64,000 nt of DNA from Thiohalocapsa sp963695445 (lineage in GTDB: Bacteria; Pseudomonadota; Gammaproteobacteria; Chromatiales; Chromatiaceae). The notes under the pieces were generated by a model that had not been told where the DNA came from, did no database searches, and worked only from the letters and a program-made list of their open reading frames with translations. The stretch is from the NCBI GenBank assembly GCA_963695445.1, contig CAVOGV010000047.1, positions 1-64,000 of the forward strand, read 5' to 3'. Made by a program: the position numbers and the translations under genes. This document shows, piece by piece, positions 44,814 to 57,539 of the stretch (position 1 is its first letter; each line of letters starts with the position of its first letter).

Positions 44814-45720
44814 CTAAACCGGCGCGGGTGGCGTGAGTCGACTTGGGTGGGCCGCGTTGCCGGTGGAGCGGCTCGCCAGCAGGCCCCCAACGGCGATCAG
44901 CAGGCTGCCGGCGACCAGGGACAGCGTGATCTGTTCGTTCCAGATCAACCAGCCGAAGGTTGCGCCGAAGATGACGGCAAAATAGCCGAAGGCACCCATG
45001 CGCGAGGCCGGCGCCAAGGACAAGCCGCGGGTCAGAGCCAGCTGTCCCAGCGTCGCGCTGACGGCGATACCGAGCAGCCACAGCAGGGCGATCGGCGACG
45101 GTGTCTGCCACGCCCAGAGCAGTGGAACTGCTGAGATGGTGCCGGCGATCAGCGCGAAATAGAACACGATCCGGGTCGGCGGTTCGCTGCGGGACAGGCG
45201 ACGCACAGTCACCTTGGCGAGTGCGGCGAGTAGGCCACCGAGTAGCCCGATCAGTGCAATTGGCGAGACCATGGCGGAGTCGCCGTCGAGGCTCGGGTCC
45301 AGGATCACGACGACCCCCGCGAAACCAATCCCGAGCGCCACCCACAGCAAGGCGTTGACCCGCTCGTGCAGCCAGAGCACCGGCGATGACCGGAATGAAC
45401 ACGGGCGCGGTCAGCTTCAGCAGCATGGCCTCTGCCAGCGGCAGATGGGCGAGGGCATAGAAGAAACAGTACATGGCCGAGACGCCGGCAATGGCGCGCA
45501 ACAGGTGCAATCGAGGCACGTGGGTTGCCACGTTGCCGATGCCCCGGCGTAACAACCAGGGTGCGAGTAGCATCAGCCCCACCAGGTTGCGGGCGAAGAC
45601 GATCATCTCATTCGGCAGTTCGATGGAGACGAAGCGAATGCCGACCCCCATGGTTGCAAAACAGAGTTCGCCGAGCACGATGAACGAGGCGCCAATGATC
45701 AGACTGCGTTGTGTCGGCAT
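44814..45720 (-). CDS. EamA-family (DMT) transporter (one frameshift)
   Basis: About 302 residues with ten membrane helices in two EamA repeats. The first frame covers LIIGASFIVLGELCFATMGVG to KLTAPVFIPVIAG; the second covers LWLHERVNALLWVALGIGFAGVVVIL to LLIAVGGLLASR. Dropping one base of CC at 45380-45381 gives continuous VIAVLWLHERVNALL. It is probably a metabolite exporter; the substrate is not predictable. Confidence 0.85.
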
Positions 45721-46053
45721 GTTAACGTGCAAGTTGTGAAAAACGAGACGAGCGTATGATCGGCGTTTCTTGAGAAAAATTAATAAAAACAATTTCAATC
45801 GAGTCTTTTTACTGCTGATGCTTTCATACGTGTCGAAATTAACACGGTTCGAGGGCAAGGTCGCACAATTGTTGTTGCCTTCCGCTACAATAGGTCCGCA
45901 TGGGATAACGATGCTTCCTAGGCATGTCATTCGGATAAGCGAGCCCTGGCTGTTCGATGGCTGTATCGATGCCGTTTTGGCCTATGCTGACTTGGCCATT
46001 GCAGGCCGTACCGTTGACCCGTCCAACTCAACACCCGACCTCAGGAGCTGACG
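45721..46053. other. 333-bp divergent intergenic region
   Basis: AT-rich between 45721 and 45850, which fits divergent promoters for the EamA transporter and the OmpA-family gene. A CAGGAG ribosome site lies just before 46054. No gene or clear promoter pair was identified. Confidence 0.4.
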
Positions 46054-46665
46054 ATGCAATACTTCAAAGTCCTACGCAACATGGTACTGGCCTTCCCTGC
46101 CGCTGCCGCCATCGCCGTGAGCGGCGCCAACGCCAACATCAATGAGACCTATTGGTACGCATCTGGTGATCCGACCGTCCCGGACGGCCAGTTGTGGGCC
46201 ACCAGCTATGGCGAGTGCTGGCAGAGTGCTGCACCGGACGGCCCCACCAACCTGCCGCCTTGCGCGATTCAGCCCGCCGCGCCGCTGGTGCTGCGCCTGA
46301 ACTTCGCGCTCGACCGCTACGGCCTGAACGACATCATCAATCCGGACGCCCTCAGCGATCTCGACGCCTACATCGAAGAGGTCAAGGCCACGCCGCGTGA
46401 TGAGATGCTGACCATCGTCGGTCATACCGACAAGCTCGGAAGCTTCGAGCACAATCTGGTGCTCAGCGAGAATCGCGCCGATACCATCCGCAACTACATG
46501 ATCGACCGGGGTATCTCGCCGGATCGCATCCAGTCGGTCAAGGGCGTCGCCTGGGAAGGCGGTGACGACGTTGCCGCGGACGGCAGCTTCATCGATCTGG
46601 GTCCGCTGGAGAACAACCCGCTGCGCCGCCGCGTGGTCGTGACCGAGATCGTGCCGGGGGCCTGA
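46054..46665 (+). CDS. OmpA-family exported protein
   Basis: Encodes 203 residues: a signal peptide ending near SGANA, a spacer with Cys residues (GECW, PPCAIQP), then an OmpA-like domain with LRLNFALDRYGLNDIINPDAL, IVGHTDKLGSFEHNLVLSENRADTIRNYMIDRG and LRRRVVVTEI. The Asp and Arg of the peptidoglycan (diaminopimelate) site are present. It is probably a periplasmic wall-binding protein. It ends before an inverted repeat. Confidence 0.8.
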   Translation: MQYFKVLRNMVLAFPAAAAIAVSGANANINETYWYASGDPTVPDGQLWATSYGECWQSAAPDGPTNLPPCAIQPAAPLVLRLNFALDRYGLNDIINPDALSDLDAYIEEVKATPRDEMLTIVGHTDKLGSFEHNLVLSENRADTIRNYMIDRGISPDRIQSVKGVAWEGGDDVAADGSFIDLGPLENNPLRRRVVVTEIVPGA

Positions 46666-46692
46666 TCGCTCGGCTTTTGCCCAAGCTGTAAT

Positions 46693-46739
46693 CGCAGGTC
46701 GGCGTTCCCCCATTCGCGCGAGGGGGCCGCCAACCTGCG
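46693..46739 (+). terminator. imperfect hairpin after the OmpA-family gene
   Basis: CGCAGGT at 46693-46699 pairs with ACCTGCG at 46733-46739, with an inner CCCCC/GGGGG stem around TCGCGCG. No T-run follows. Confidence 0.5.
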
Positions 46740-46790
46740 CGACTTCGCTCCGATCGGCCGTTCCTCAGGCCGAAGCCCAAATGGGTTTAG

Positions 46791-47570
46791 TCATCGTTGA
46801 AGCACGTCCAACAGGATTTGCGGATGCACCATCCACAGGCCCCAGACGGCAACGTGCAAGACCACAATGGCCCAATAGGTCGTCTGATAGGAGACCTTGA
46901 CGGTCTTATGGCGCATGGTCTGCTGTGCCACGTAGGCGCCCGGCCAGCCGCCAAGCAGTTCGACTAGATGCAGTGATGATTCTGGTACTCGCCATCCGCC
47001 TCGGATCGCGATCAGCTTGTCCTGCGCATACATGAAGTAGGCGACCAGACTCATGAGCGGGTAGACCGCCAGCATCCAGCCGGTGCTGCCGAAGGTTGTC
47101 GCTGCGCCTATCAGGCAGAACAAGGCCGCGCCTGCCACCATCCATGTGCGCCATCCGAGCGTCAGCGGGACAAGGGTCTGGTCTCTTCGCGCGGCGCTTC
47201 TCTTTGACGGCCGTTGCGTTCGTTCGGATTCGCGCTGTCTAGAGCTGTGACCAGATGATTGTCGCGCTGCCGGTCCAGTTCTCCGCCGAGCGTCACGCGG
47301 CGATGATGTCGGTGCCGTTTTGTTTCGATGACCACCCGCTTGATCGGTCGCCGGGACTGCCTTGAGCACGCGCAGACCTCGGCCGTTGGGATCGTTTGCC
47401 GCACTGAAGACCCAGACGCTGCCGATCTGCGGCGTATGCTGCCCGGCAAGGCTGGTGATGTGGACGAAAACGTCCTTTCCGCCGTCGCTCGGTCGGATGA
47501 AGCCAAAGCCCTTTTCTTGGTTCCAACGAACCAGCCGTCCCTCGCGCAGAGCGCCGCGATCAACTTGCAT
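46791..47570 (-). CDS. cold-shock domain / DUF1294 membrane protein
   Basis: Encodes 259 residues. The N-terminal cold-shock domain (GRLVRWNQEKGFGFIRP, KDVFVHITSLAG) has the RNP-1-like aromatic patch. A basic, Ser-rich linker is followed by DUF1294 with three to four membrane helices (YFMYAQDKLIAIRGGWRVPE, LHLVELLGGWPGAYVAQQ, RHKTVKVSYQ). Such fusions are known in Gammaproteobacteria, without a clear function. It lies 14 bp from the purB 3' end. Confidence 0.85.
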   Translation of the reverse strand: MQVDRGALREGRLVRWNQEKGFGFIRPSDGGKDVFVHITSLAGQHTPQIGSVWVFSAANDPNGRGLRVLKAVPATDQAGGHRNKTAPTSSPRDARRRTGPAARQSSGHSSRQRESERTQRPSKRSAARRDQTLVPLTLGWRTWMVAGAALFCLIGAATTFGSTGWMLAVYPLMSLVAYFMYAQDKLIAIRGGWRVPESSLHLVELLGGWPGAYVAQQTMRHKTVKVSYQTTYWAIVVLHVAVWGLWMVHPQILLDVLQR

Positions 47571-47584
47571 CTAAAGATCCTAAG

Positions 47585-48967
47585 TCAGACTGACCGCGCC
47601 TGCGCTGCCGCGTTACCGATATAGGTTGCCGGCGTCAACGCCTTCAATTCCGTCTTGGCGGCGTCCGGGATTTCAAGCGCGTCGACGAACTCAGCCAGGG
47701 CATCGGGCCCGATGCGCTGCCCACGGGTCAGCGCCTTGAGCTTCTCGTAGGGCTGATCGACGCCCCAGCGGCGCATGACGGTCTGGATCGGCTCCGCGAG
47801 CACCTCCCAGTTGGCGTCCAGGTCCGCGGCCATGCGCGCAGCGTCGGCCTCCAGCTTGCCGATGCCCTTGTGCGCCGATTGCAGTGCGATCAGCGTATGC
47901 GCCAGGCCGACGCCGAGGTTGCGCAGCACGGTGGAGTCGGTGAGGTCGCGTTGCCAGCGCGACACCGGCAGCTTGGCGGCCAAGTGGCCGAACAGGGCGT
48001 TGGCGATGCCGAGATTGCCCTCGGCGTTCTCGAAGTCGATGGGGTTGACCTTGTGCGGCATGGTCGATGAGCCGACCTCGCCCGCGACCGTGGTTTGCTT
48101 GAAGTAACCGAGGGAGATGTAGCCCCAGACATCGCGGCTGAAATCCAACAACACGGTGTTGAAGCGGGCGATGGCATCGAACAGCTCCGCCATGTAGTCA
48201 TGGGGCTCGATCTGGATGGTGTAGGGGTTCCAGGTCAGGCCTAGGGACTCGATGAATTGTTGGGCAAAGGCGGGCCAGTCGACCTCCGGATAGGCAACAA
48301 GGTGGGCGTTGTAGTTGCCAACGGCGCCGTTGATCTTGCCGAGCAGCGCGACCTTGGCGACGGCCTCGCGTTGGGCGCGCAGCCGATGCACGACGTTGGC
48401 CATCTCCTTGCCCAGCGTGGTCGGCGACGCCGGTTGGCCGTGGGTGCGCGATAGCATCGGCACCTCGGCGTAGCGATGGGCGAGGGCGCGGATGGCGTCG
48501 ATGATCGCGTCCATCTCGGGTAGCAGAACCGATGCGCGGGCGGCTTGCAGCATCAGGCCATGGGACAGGTTGTTGATGTCCTCCGAGGTGCAGGCGAAGT
48601 GGATAAACTCCGAGACCGTATTGAGTTCGGCGTTGCCCTTGATGCGCTCCTTCAGCAAGTATTCGACCGCCTTGACGTCGTGGTTGGTGGTGCGCTCGAT
48701 GGTCTTGATCCGTGCCGCGTCCTCCACCGTGAACTCCTCTGCGATCTCGTCCAGCAGTGCGTTGGCGTCTGTCGAGAACTCCGGTACCTCCGGTATGCCT
48801 GGATGCGCCGCCAGTGCCTGCAGCCAGCGCACCTCCACCAGCACGCGATGGCGGATCAGGCCGTATTCGCTGACGATGGGGCGCAGGGCTGCGGTCTTGC
48901 TGGCGTAGCGGCCGTCTACTGGGGAGATGGCGGTGAGGGGGGAGAGGTCCAGTGCAGTTACGGTCAT
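47585..48967 (-). CDS. purB: adenylosuccinate lyase
   Basis: Encodes 460 residues of the gammaproteobacterial PurB type. The signature GSSTMPHKVNPIDFENAEG contains the flexible catalytic Ser loop; LSRTHGQPASPTTLGKEMAN has the catalytic His. It acts twice in purine synthesis, on SAICAR and adenylosuccinate. I chose the start MTVTALDLSPLTAISPVDGRY, the usual one; longer in-frame sequence upstream has no homology. In relatives purB follows mnmA-hflD; here acnA and hicAB intervene. Confidence 0.96.
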   Translation of the reverse strand: MTVTALDLSPLTAISPVDGRYASKTAALRPIVSEYGLIRHRVLVEVRWLQALAAHPGIPEVPEFSTDANALLDEIAEEFTVEDAARIKTIERTTNHDVKAVEYLLKERIKGNAELNTVSEFIHFACTSEDINNLSHGLMLQAARASVLLPEMDAIIDAIRALAHRYAEVPMLSRTHGQPASPTTLGKEMANVVHRLRAQREAVAKVALLGKINGAVGNYNAHLVAYPEVDWPAFAQQFIESLGLTWNPYTIQIEPHDYMAELFDAIARFNTVLLDFSRDVWGYISLGYFKQTTVAGEVGSSTMPHKVNPIDFENAEGNLGIANALFGHLAAKLPVSRWQRDLTDSTVLRNLGVGLAHTLIALQSAHKGIGKLEADAARMAADLDANWEVLAEPIQTVMRRWGVDQPYEKLKALTRGQRIGPDALAEFVDALEIPDAAKTELKALTPATYIGNAAAQARSV

Positions 48968-49116
48968 GGGAGCGTGGTCGTGGTTTGTGAGTTGGGTGTG
49001 CGTCAGGTTCGATGATGGTCCACCAGCCGCCAGGCTCACTGCGCAACTGCATAAGGCAGGGCTGCGGAAGGGGGCGCTCTCCAACTGGAGGATCGGATGC
49101 CGTTGTTGTTGGCCGA

Positions 49117-49302
49117 TCAGGGGCGGCTGATGTCGAGATCGTTGCAGATCTTCCGCGCCATCAGATCCTTGATCTCCGAGTGCCGCGGAACGGCGGTCAA
49201 GGCGCTGGTTTGAGGATTTTGCCAGATCGAGTGTCGAGACCCTTCTCGCAAGAGCACACAGCCATTGTCTTGCAGGTGCCGCAGAAGCTTGCCACGTTTC
49301 AT
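49117..49302 (-). CDS. hicA: HicA-family mRNA interferase toxin
   Basis: Encodes 61 residues: MKRGKLLRHLQDNGCVLLREGSRH with the conserved G and the catalytic-type His in SRHSIWQNP, then AVPRHSEIKDLMARKICNDL. HicA folds as a dsRNA-binding-like domain and cleaves mRNA. Its ATG overlaps the hicB stop (ATGA). Here the antitoxin gene precedes the toxin gene. The length is normal and no damage is visible. Confidence 0.85.
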   Translation of the reverse strand: MKRGKLLRHLQDNGCVLLREGSRHSIWQNPQTSALTAVPRHSEIKDLMARKICNDLDISRP

Positions 49303-49509
49303 AGCGCCAATGGAATTTCCTCAAAATCGCCTTCAGCTTCGAGCAAGGCGGCCTCGCGATGGACAGCGATGATATCGAAGGCCGCTTCACGCAGACTGAT
49401 GAGCAATTCTTCCTTGGTCTGCTCCTGGGCATTGGCGCCCGGTACTTCTTCGATCCAGCCGATCCACCAGTCGCCGTCTCGTTTGACGATAGCCGTGATC
49501 TCCGGTCAT
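49299..49509 (-). CDS. hicB: HicB-like antitoxin (start region unclear or frameshifted)
   Basis: The frame ITAIVKRDGDWWIGWIEEVPG continues as QEQTKEELLISLREAAFDIIAVHREAAL and ends overlapping hicA. It is a typical HicB partial RNase H fold. Directly upstream there is a stop and no start codon in frame; an ATG at 49509 lies one base out of frame, so one extra base near it would explain a normal start. Antitoxin and toxin are translationally coupled. Confidence 0.7.
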
Positions 49510-49661
49510 CGGTGTCGGTATCGGTTCGGTCTCGCAAGCTTAGCGAGGGACTCGATCCCGATCCCGATCCCGATTTCGACGAGCGGCACCAGTCCGATGT
49601 CGCATCGAAACTTGACTCTGCGGTGCGCAAGCTCACCGCACCCTAGGTTCTCGGACCGTCC

Positions 49662-52324
<2,663 letters not shown>

Positions 52325-52552
52325 CGGGTGCTCCGTCAGGTTTTGTTGCAGTGCGGAATGCACCGGATTCTAGCCGTGCGCGGCGCGAAACGCATCCGCG
52401 CCGATCGAAATGTTTCAAATTGCTGGTGGCCGGTCGCCTCACCGGGTGTCGTCAGCGAGCGCTGTTTCGCGGCCGGTGCGCCCGGGCTCGACGTCGAGGC
52501 GCCTTATCGGAATCCGACTCGGGAGCTGGGTTCGGGGTGCCAATAACCCGGC

Positions 52553-53182
52553 TCAGGCGCTCGTGCCGGCGCGCACGTAGGCGCGCGCCGACTCGAGTAA
52601 CCGCGTGCGTGACAACAACACCTGCCACCGGTTACCGCCGCATTGCCGCCAAAGCATCGCGGAACGAATCCCGGCGAGCAGCAGCGCGCGGATGCGGTCC
52701 TGGTTCTCCGGATTCTGCAGATAGAGCGGATTGCCGCGCACGATGATCCGCGGCGTCAGTTTGCTCACGGTGTCGGTATAGATGCCGGCCAAACCCGCGA
52801 GTACCTCGGGGTCCAACAGAGGCAGGTCGCCGCGCGCTCCCGCTGCGCCTTCGATTCGGCGACCGATCTCGGCGAGCATCTGCGGGCGTTTGACGATGGA
52901 CCGTTCGTGGCGCAGCAGCGTGACTACGTAGCGGGTCAGTTCGATGTTGCGTTCCGGCTGTCCGGTGATCTGGGTGACTATTTGGCGTGCGCCGGTTACA
53001 ACGGCGCCCGGACCGCCGAATACCGATGGCACGTCGGCGGCATCGATCTGGAATAGGCTGTAGATACAGGGCTCCATCTGATCGATATCGACGCTGCCGC
53101 GATTGGCAATGCGTTGTACGCAATGTGCCGCCTGGTGGACGCCGGCGAGGGCGATAATGCGGTCTTGGTCCGAATGTTCCAT
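52553..53182 (-). CDS. hflD: HflD lysogenization-regulator family protein
   Basis: Encodes 209 residues: DRIIALAGVHQAAHCVQRIANRG at the N-terminus, RYVVTLLRHERSI and LAGIYTDTVSKLTPRIIVRGNPLYLQNP match HflD. In E. coli it sits between mnmA and purB, as it does loosely here, and binds phage lambda CII. Its normal role is unclear. The frame is intact. Confidence 0.92.
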   Translation of the reverse strand: MEHSDQDRIIALAGVHQAAHCVQRIANRGSVDIDQMEPCIYSLFQIDAADVPSVFGGPGAVVTGARQIVTQITGQPERNIELTRYVVTLLRHERSIVKRPQMLAEIGRRIEGAAGARGDLPLLDPEVLAGLAGIYTDTVSKLTPRIIVRGNPLYLQNPENQDRIRALLLAGIRSAMLWRQCGGNRWQVLLSRTRLLESARAYVRAGTSA

Positions 53183-53202
53183 TTGCGGGTCTGATTGCTG
53201 GG

Positions 53203-53319
53203 CTAGTGGCTAATGAGCGGTGTTGCGGTGGCGCGCAGCTTCTCGGGAAAGATGCCTTGCTGAATCATCGATCGCGTGCGCTCGCGGTATGCGGCATCAT
53301 GGTTGTCTCGGTCGACCAT
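53203..53319 (-). CDS. possible 38-residue protein between mnmA and hflD
   Basis: An ATG-initiated frame gives MVDRDNHDAAYRERTRSMIQ and then QGIFPEKLRATATPLISH before a TAG. The composition is charged and helix-like and looks coding rather than random. It lies in the otherwise empty 274-bp gap of an operon. I do not recognise a family and the call is weak. Confidence 0.3.
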   Translation of the reverse strand: MVDRDNHDAAYRERTRSMIQQGIFPEKLRATATPLISH

Positions 53320-53456
53320 CTACTTCGGTCCTGTGCTCGTGGACGCCAGCAGCGAGAGCATTGATGTAGCTCGCACGCATATTCGGTCCCCCGGATTACT
53401 CGGCTACCTCGACCACTCGTCACTCGCTACTAGCTACAACACATCCGCCCAGACAT

Positions 53457-54528
53457 TCATCGCCGCGAATAGAACACGGCGGACTGGCCCGGGCGTGATG
53501 GCGCGTTGCGGTTCGGCGAAGCGCACCCGGCACTGGCTGGTATCGTACTCGACCAGGGTGCAGGCTTGCAGCGGTTGACGATGACGCAGCCGGCACAGGC
53601 AGTCGAACGGTGCCGGCGCGGGCGCGTCGGCCGCTGATCCAGTGCAGTTGCTCGCCGCGCAGCGTGCTGGCGTAGAGCAGAGGATGATCGCTGCCCTGGA
53701 CGACGATCAGCACATTGCGTGCGACATCCTTGGCCGCGACGAACCAGGGCGCCTCGCCGGCATCGCGCACGCCGCCGATGCCGAGTCCGGAGCGCTGGCC
53801 AATGGTGTGCCAAGCCAGACCGCGATGTTCGCCCAGTACCCGGCCGTCGCTTGTCTCGATCGGGCCGGGCTCGCTCGGCAACCAGCGGGCGAGAAAATCG
53901 CCGAAACGCCGCTCGCCGATAAAACAGATGCCGGTGCTGTCCTTCTTCTCGGCGTTGTCGAGGCCGAGTTCCGCGGGCGATGCCGCGCACGTCGGCCTTG
54001 CGTAGGTCCGCCAGCGGAAACAGTGTGCGTGCCAGTTGCGTTTTGGTCGAGTAGATACAAGAAATAGGTTTGGTCCTTGTTCGGGTCGGCGCACAGGCGC
54101 AGGTGCGAGCCGGAATTGTCGTGCGTCACGCGGGCATAGTGCCCAGTAGCGATCCGATCCGCTCCGAGGTCGATGGCGTGTTCCAAAAAGGCGCGGAACT
54201 TGATATCCCGGTTACACAGCACGTCTGGATTTGGCGTGCGCAGCGCGCGGTACTCGGCCAGGAAATGCTCGAACACCTGGTCCCAGTACTCGGTCGCGAA
54301 GTTCACCCTATGCAGGCGGATGCCGAGTCGCGCGGCGACCGCCTGTGCGTCTGCCAAATCGGCTGCCGCGGCGCAGTAGCCAGCCTCGTCGTCCTCCTCC
54401 CAGTTCTTCATGAACAGGGCCTCGACCGCGTAGCCCTGTTGCTGCAACAGGTATGCCGCCACGGCGGAATCGACACCGCCTGAAAGGCCGACGATGACGC
54501 GTTGTGAAGCTGGGTTCGGATTAGGCAT
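53457..54528 (-). CDS. mnmA: tRNA 2-thiouridylase MnmA (several frameshifts)
   Basis: About 357 residues in at least three frames. The PP-loop VIVGLSGGVDSAVAAYLLQQ, the catalytic Cys in TPNPDVLCNRDIKF and the second Cys in DSTGICFIGERRF are visible, as are ADRIATGHYARV and TIGQRSGLGIGG. Frame changes fall near 54050, near 53630 and near the 3' end (GGGCC at ~53480). MnmA thiolates U34 of Lys, Glu and Gln tRNAs. Multiple indels in a conserved, usually important gene fit sequencing errors. Confidence 0.88.
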
Positions 54529-54609
54529 GGAGTGGATTGTATATCGTTGCTCGGTGATGAAGGGTAGGCGGTGCTTGTCGAACCGGGACGCCTAAGGGAA
54601 ACTGCGCGT

Positions 54610-55101
54610 ATGTACGACGATCTCGACACCCTGGCCGTGGACCTTGGCCGGCTCCTCGCGGATGCCGGTTTGGTGTTGGCCGCGGCGGAATCCTGCACCG
54701 GCGGCTGGATCGCCAAGTGCGTCACCGATATTGCCGGCAGCAGCGGTTGGTTCGATCGCGGTTTCGTCACCTACAGCAACGATGCCAAGCGCGATATGCT
54801 CGGCGTTTCGACCAAGACCCTGGACGCGCACGGCGCCGTCAGCGAGTTCGTGGTGCGCGAGATGGTGTTGGGGGCGCTGACCCGCAGTACGGCACAGGTG
54901 GCCGTCGCCGTCAGTGGCATTGCCGGACCCGGCGGGGGCTCGGCGGAGAAGCCGGTGGGCACGGTGTGCTTTGGTTTCGCGCTGAGCGGTCGGGTCAGAA
55001 CGGAGACCTTGCGTTTCGACGGCGATCGCGACGCGGTTCGTCGGCAGACGGTCGAACATGCATTGCGGCGCCTGATTGCGCTGCTCGGCGATGTCTGCTG
55101 A
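54610..55101 (+). CDS. pncC: nicotinamide-nucleotide amidase PncC (CinA C-terminal type)
   Basis: Encodes 163 residues: VLAAAESCTGGWIAKCVTDI with the catalytic Ser/Thr region, FVTYSNDAKRDMLGV, AVSGIAGPGGGSAEKPVGTV. PncC deamidates NMN to NaMN in NAD recycling. It lies upstream of recA, as in most Gammaproteobacteria. The chosen ATG gives the normal family start. Its end overlaps thpR. Confidence 0.93.
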   Translation: MYDDLDTLAVDLGRLLADAGLVLAAAESCTGGWIAKCVTDIAGSSGWFDRGFVTYSNDAKRDMLGVSTKTLDAHGAVSEFVVREMVLGALTRSTAQVAVAVSGIAGPGGGSAEKPVGTVCFGFALSGRVRTETLRFDGDRDAVRRQTVEHALRRLIALLGDVC

Positions 55102-55600
55102 GCGTCTGTTCTTCGCGTTGTGGCCGCCGGCCCCGGTGCGGGATGCGCTGGTGGCGGAGCGGGCGACCTGCGCCGGCGAGCCCGGGCGAATGAGTCATCC
55201 GCTGGACCTGCATGTGACGCTGGTGTTCATCGGTAACGTCGACGCTGGGCTGTTGCCTTGCATCGAGACGGCCGCCGACGATGTCGTGTTGGCGCCGTTC
55301 ATGCTGTCGCTGGAACAGCTTTGCCAGTGGCCGAAGCAGCGTCTGTGGCTGGCGCAGCCGATGGAGACGCCGCCCCTGTTCAACCTCGTCGGTCAGTTGC
55401 AGCAGCATCTGCTCGCCTGCGGGTTGCAGCCGGAGAACCGGCGCTATCGCCCGCACATCACACTGGCCCGCAAGGCGCCGCCGATGCTTCCGCGCGCGCT
55501 GGCGCTGCATTGGCAGGTGCAGGACTTCGTGCTTGCCGCGAGCGCGCCGGGCCGTGTGCCCTCCTACCGCATCCTGCGGGGCTGGCCGTTGCTCGGCTAG
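55091..55600 (+). CDS. thpR: RNA 2',3'-cyclic phosphodiesterase ThpR
   Basis: Encodes 169 residues of the 2H phosphoesterase family with the two motifs HVTLVF and HITLAR and the N-terminal RLFFALWPPAPVR. It opens RNA 2',3'-cyclic phosphates; the physiological RNA is uncertain. The start ATG overlaps the pncC end by 11 bp, indicating coupled translation. Confidence 0.92.
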   Translation: MSAERLFFALWPPAPVRDALVAERATCAGEPGRMSHPLDLHVTLVFIGNVDAGLLPCIETAADDVVLAPFMLSLEQLCQWPKQRLWLAQPMETPPLFNLVGQLQQHLLACGLQPENRRYRPHITLARKAPPMLPRALALHWQVQDFVLAASAPGRVPSYRILRGWPLLG

Positions 55601-55604
55601 CCAG

Positions 55605-55675
55605 GTGGGAGCGATTTGCAATCGCGATGACCCGTGCATAGCTCTTCGCGCGGCCCGAGCGCGGCCGCAAGTCGC
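55605..55675. repeat. REP-like element (GGGAGCG family)
   Basis: GTGGGAGCGATTTGCAATCG at 55605 begins the element, and a degenerate GCGCGGCCCGAGCGCGGCCG follows near 55650. Same family as at 39187 and 43673. It lies between thpR and recA. Confidence 0.55.
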
Positions 55676-55796
55676 AACATGTTGCACTGCTTGTGCCGCG
55701 GTCGGCCTGTGACGCCCCGCTCGTGCTGTGTGATAATCCACGCTTTCGACGCCGCACTAGACCCGTGGCGCCGCTCTGCTATTGACTGGAGTTGGG

Positions 55797-56929
<1,133 letters not shown>

Positions 56930-57012
56930 ACGAGGCCCCGAGCGAAGCCGTCATCGGCTCGTCGTCGGACGCTCGGTCGCCGCTGTCGGAGATCAAGAGC
57001 CGCGCGATCAAG

Positions 57013-57420
57013 TTGCTGACCACGCGCGAGCATTCGCGCCTGGAGCTGACGCGCAAGCTGCGGGCGCGCGGTTATCCAGTCGACGACATCGACACCGTGC
57101 TCGACGATCTGGAGCGCACCGAGCTGCTCAGCGAGGCGCGCCTGATCGAGGTGTACGTCGCGGAGCGGCTCGGCAAGGGTTTCGGCCCGGTGCGCATCCG
57201 CTTCGAGCTGCGTGAAAAGGGCCTTTCGGATGCGCAGATCGACCCTCACCTCCAGATACAAGACGAGCACTGTCTGGCGCTGATCGGCGCCGCCCACGAC
57301 CATCGTTTTGGCGCTGGATCACGAGACGATCGTCAAACACTGGCAAAGCGCGCACGATTCCTGGAATATCGCGGGTTTCCGTCGCACTTGATCGCGCGCT
57401 TTCTCGATACCGAGCGCTGA
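57013..57420 (+). CDS. recX: RecA regulator RecX
   Basis: At least 135 residues: TTREHSRLELTRKLRARGYPVDDIDTVLDDL, GFGPVRIRFELREKGL and a third repeat ending HLIARFLDTER. These are RecX three-helix repeats; RecX blocks RecA filament growth. The TTG at 57013 is the first usual start codon in frame, but similarity (SEIKSRAIKL) extends upstream to about 56989, so the real start is earlier, perhaps a CTG or hidden by an indel near the recA stop. Confidence 0.85.
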   Translation: MLTTREHSRLELTRKLRARGYPVDDIDTVLDDLERTELLSEARLIEVYVAERLGKGFGPVRIRFELREKGLSDAQIDPHLQIQDEHCLALIGAAHDHRFGAGSRDDRQTLAKRARFLEYRGFPSHLIARFLDTER

Positions 57421-57539
57421 TTCGATGCCAAACCGATGCCCCGAGGCGATGATGGTGTCCGACACAACCCGACCCCGAAGTCTTTCGACTCCGATCCCCT
57501 GATCCCAGGTAAGCACCTGCCACTTTGAGTCTGTTGCCC

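Noticed and set aside
49540..49585. CCCGAT short tandem repeat as a functional site
   Set aside because: Only about three units; no partner element or conserved context to support a function.
55605..55675. CRISPR-like repeats
   Set aside because: REP-like palindromes occur singly or in inverted pairs, not as regularly spaced direct repeats. No cas genes and no CRISPR array are present anywhere in the window.
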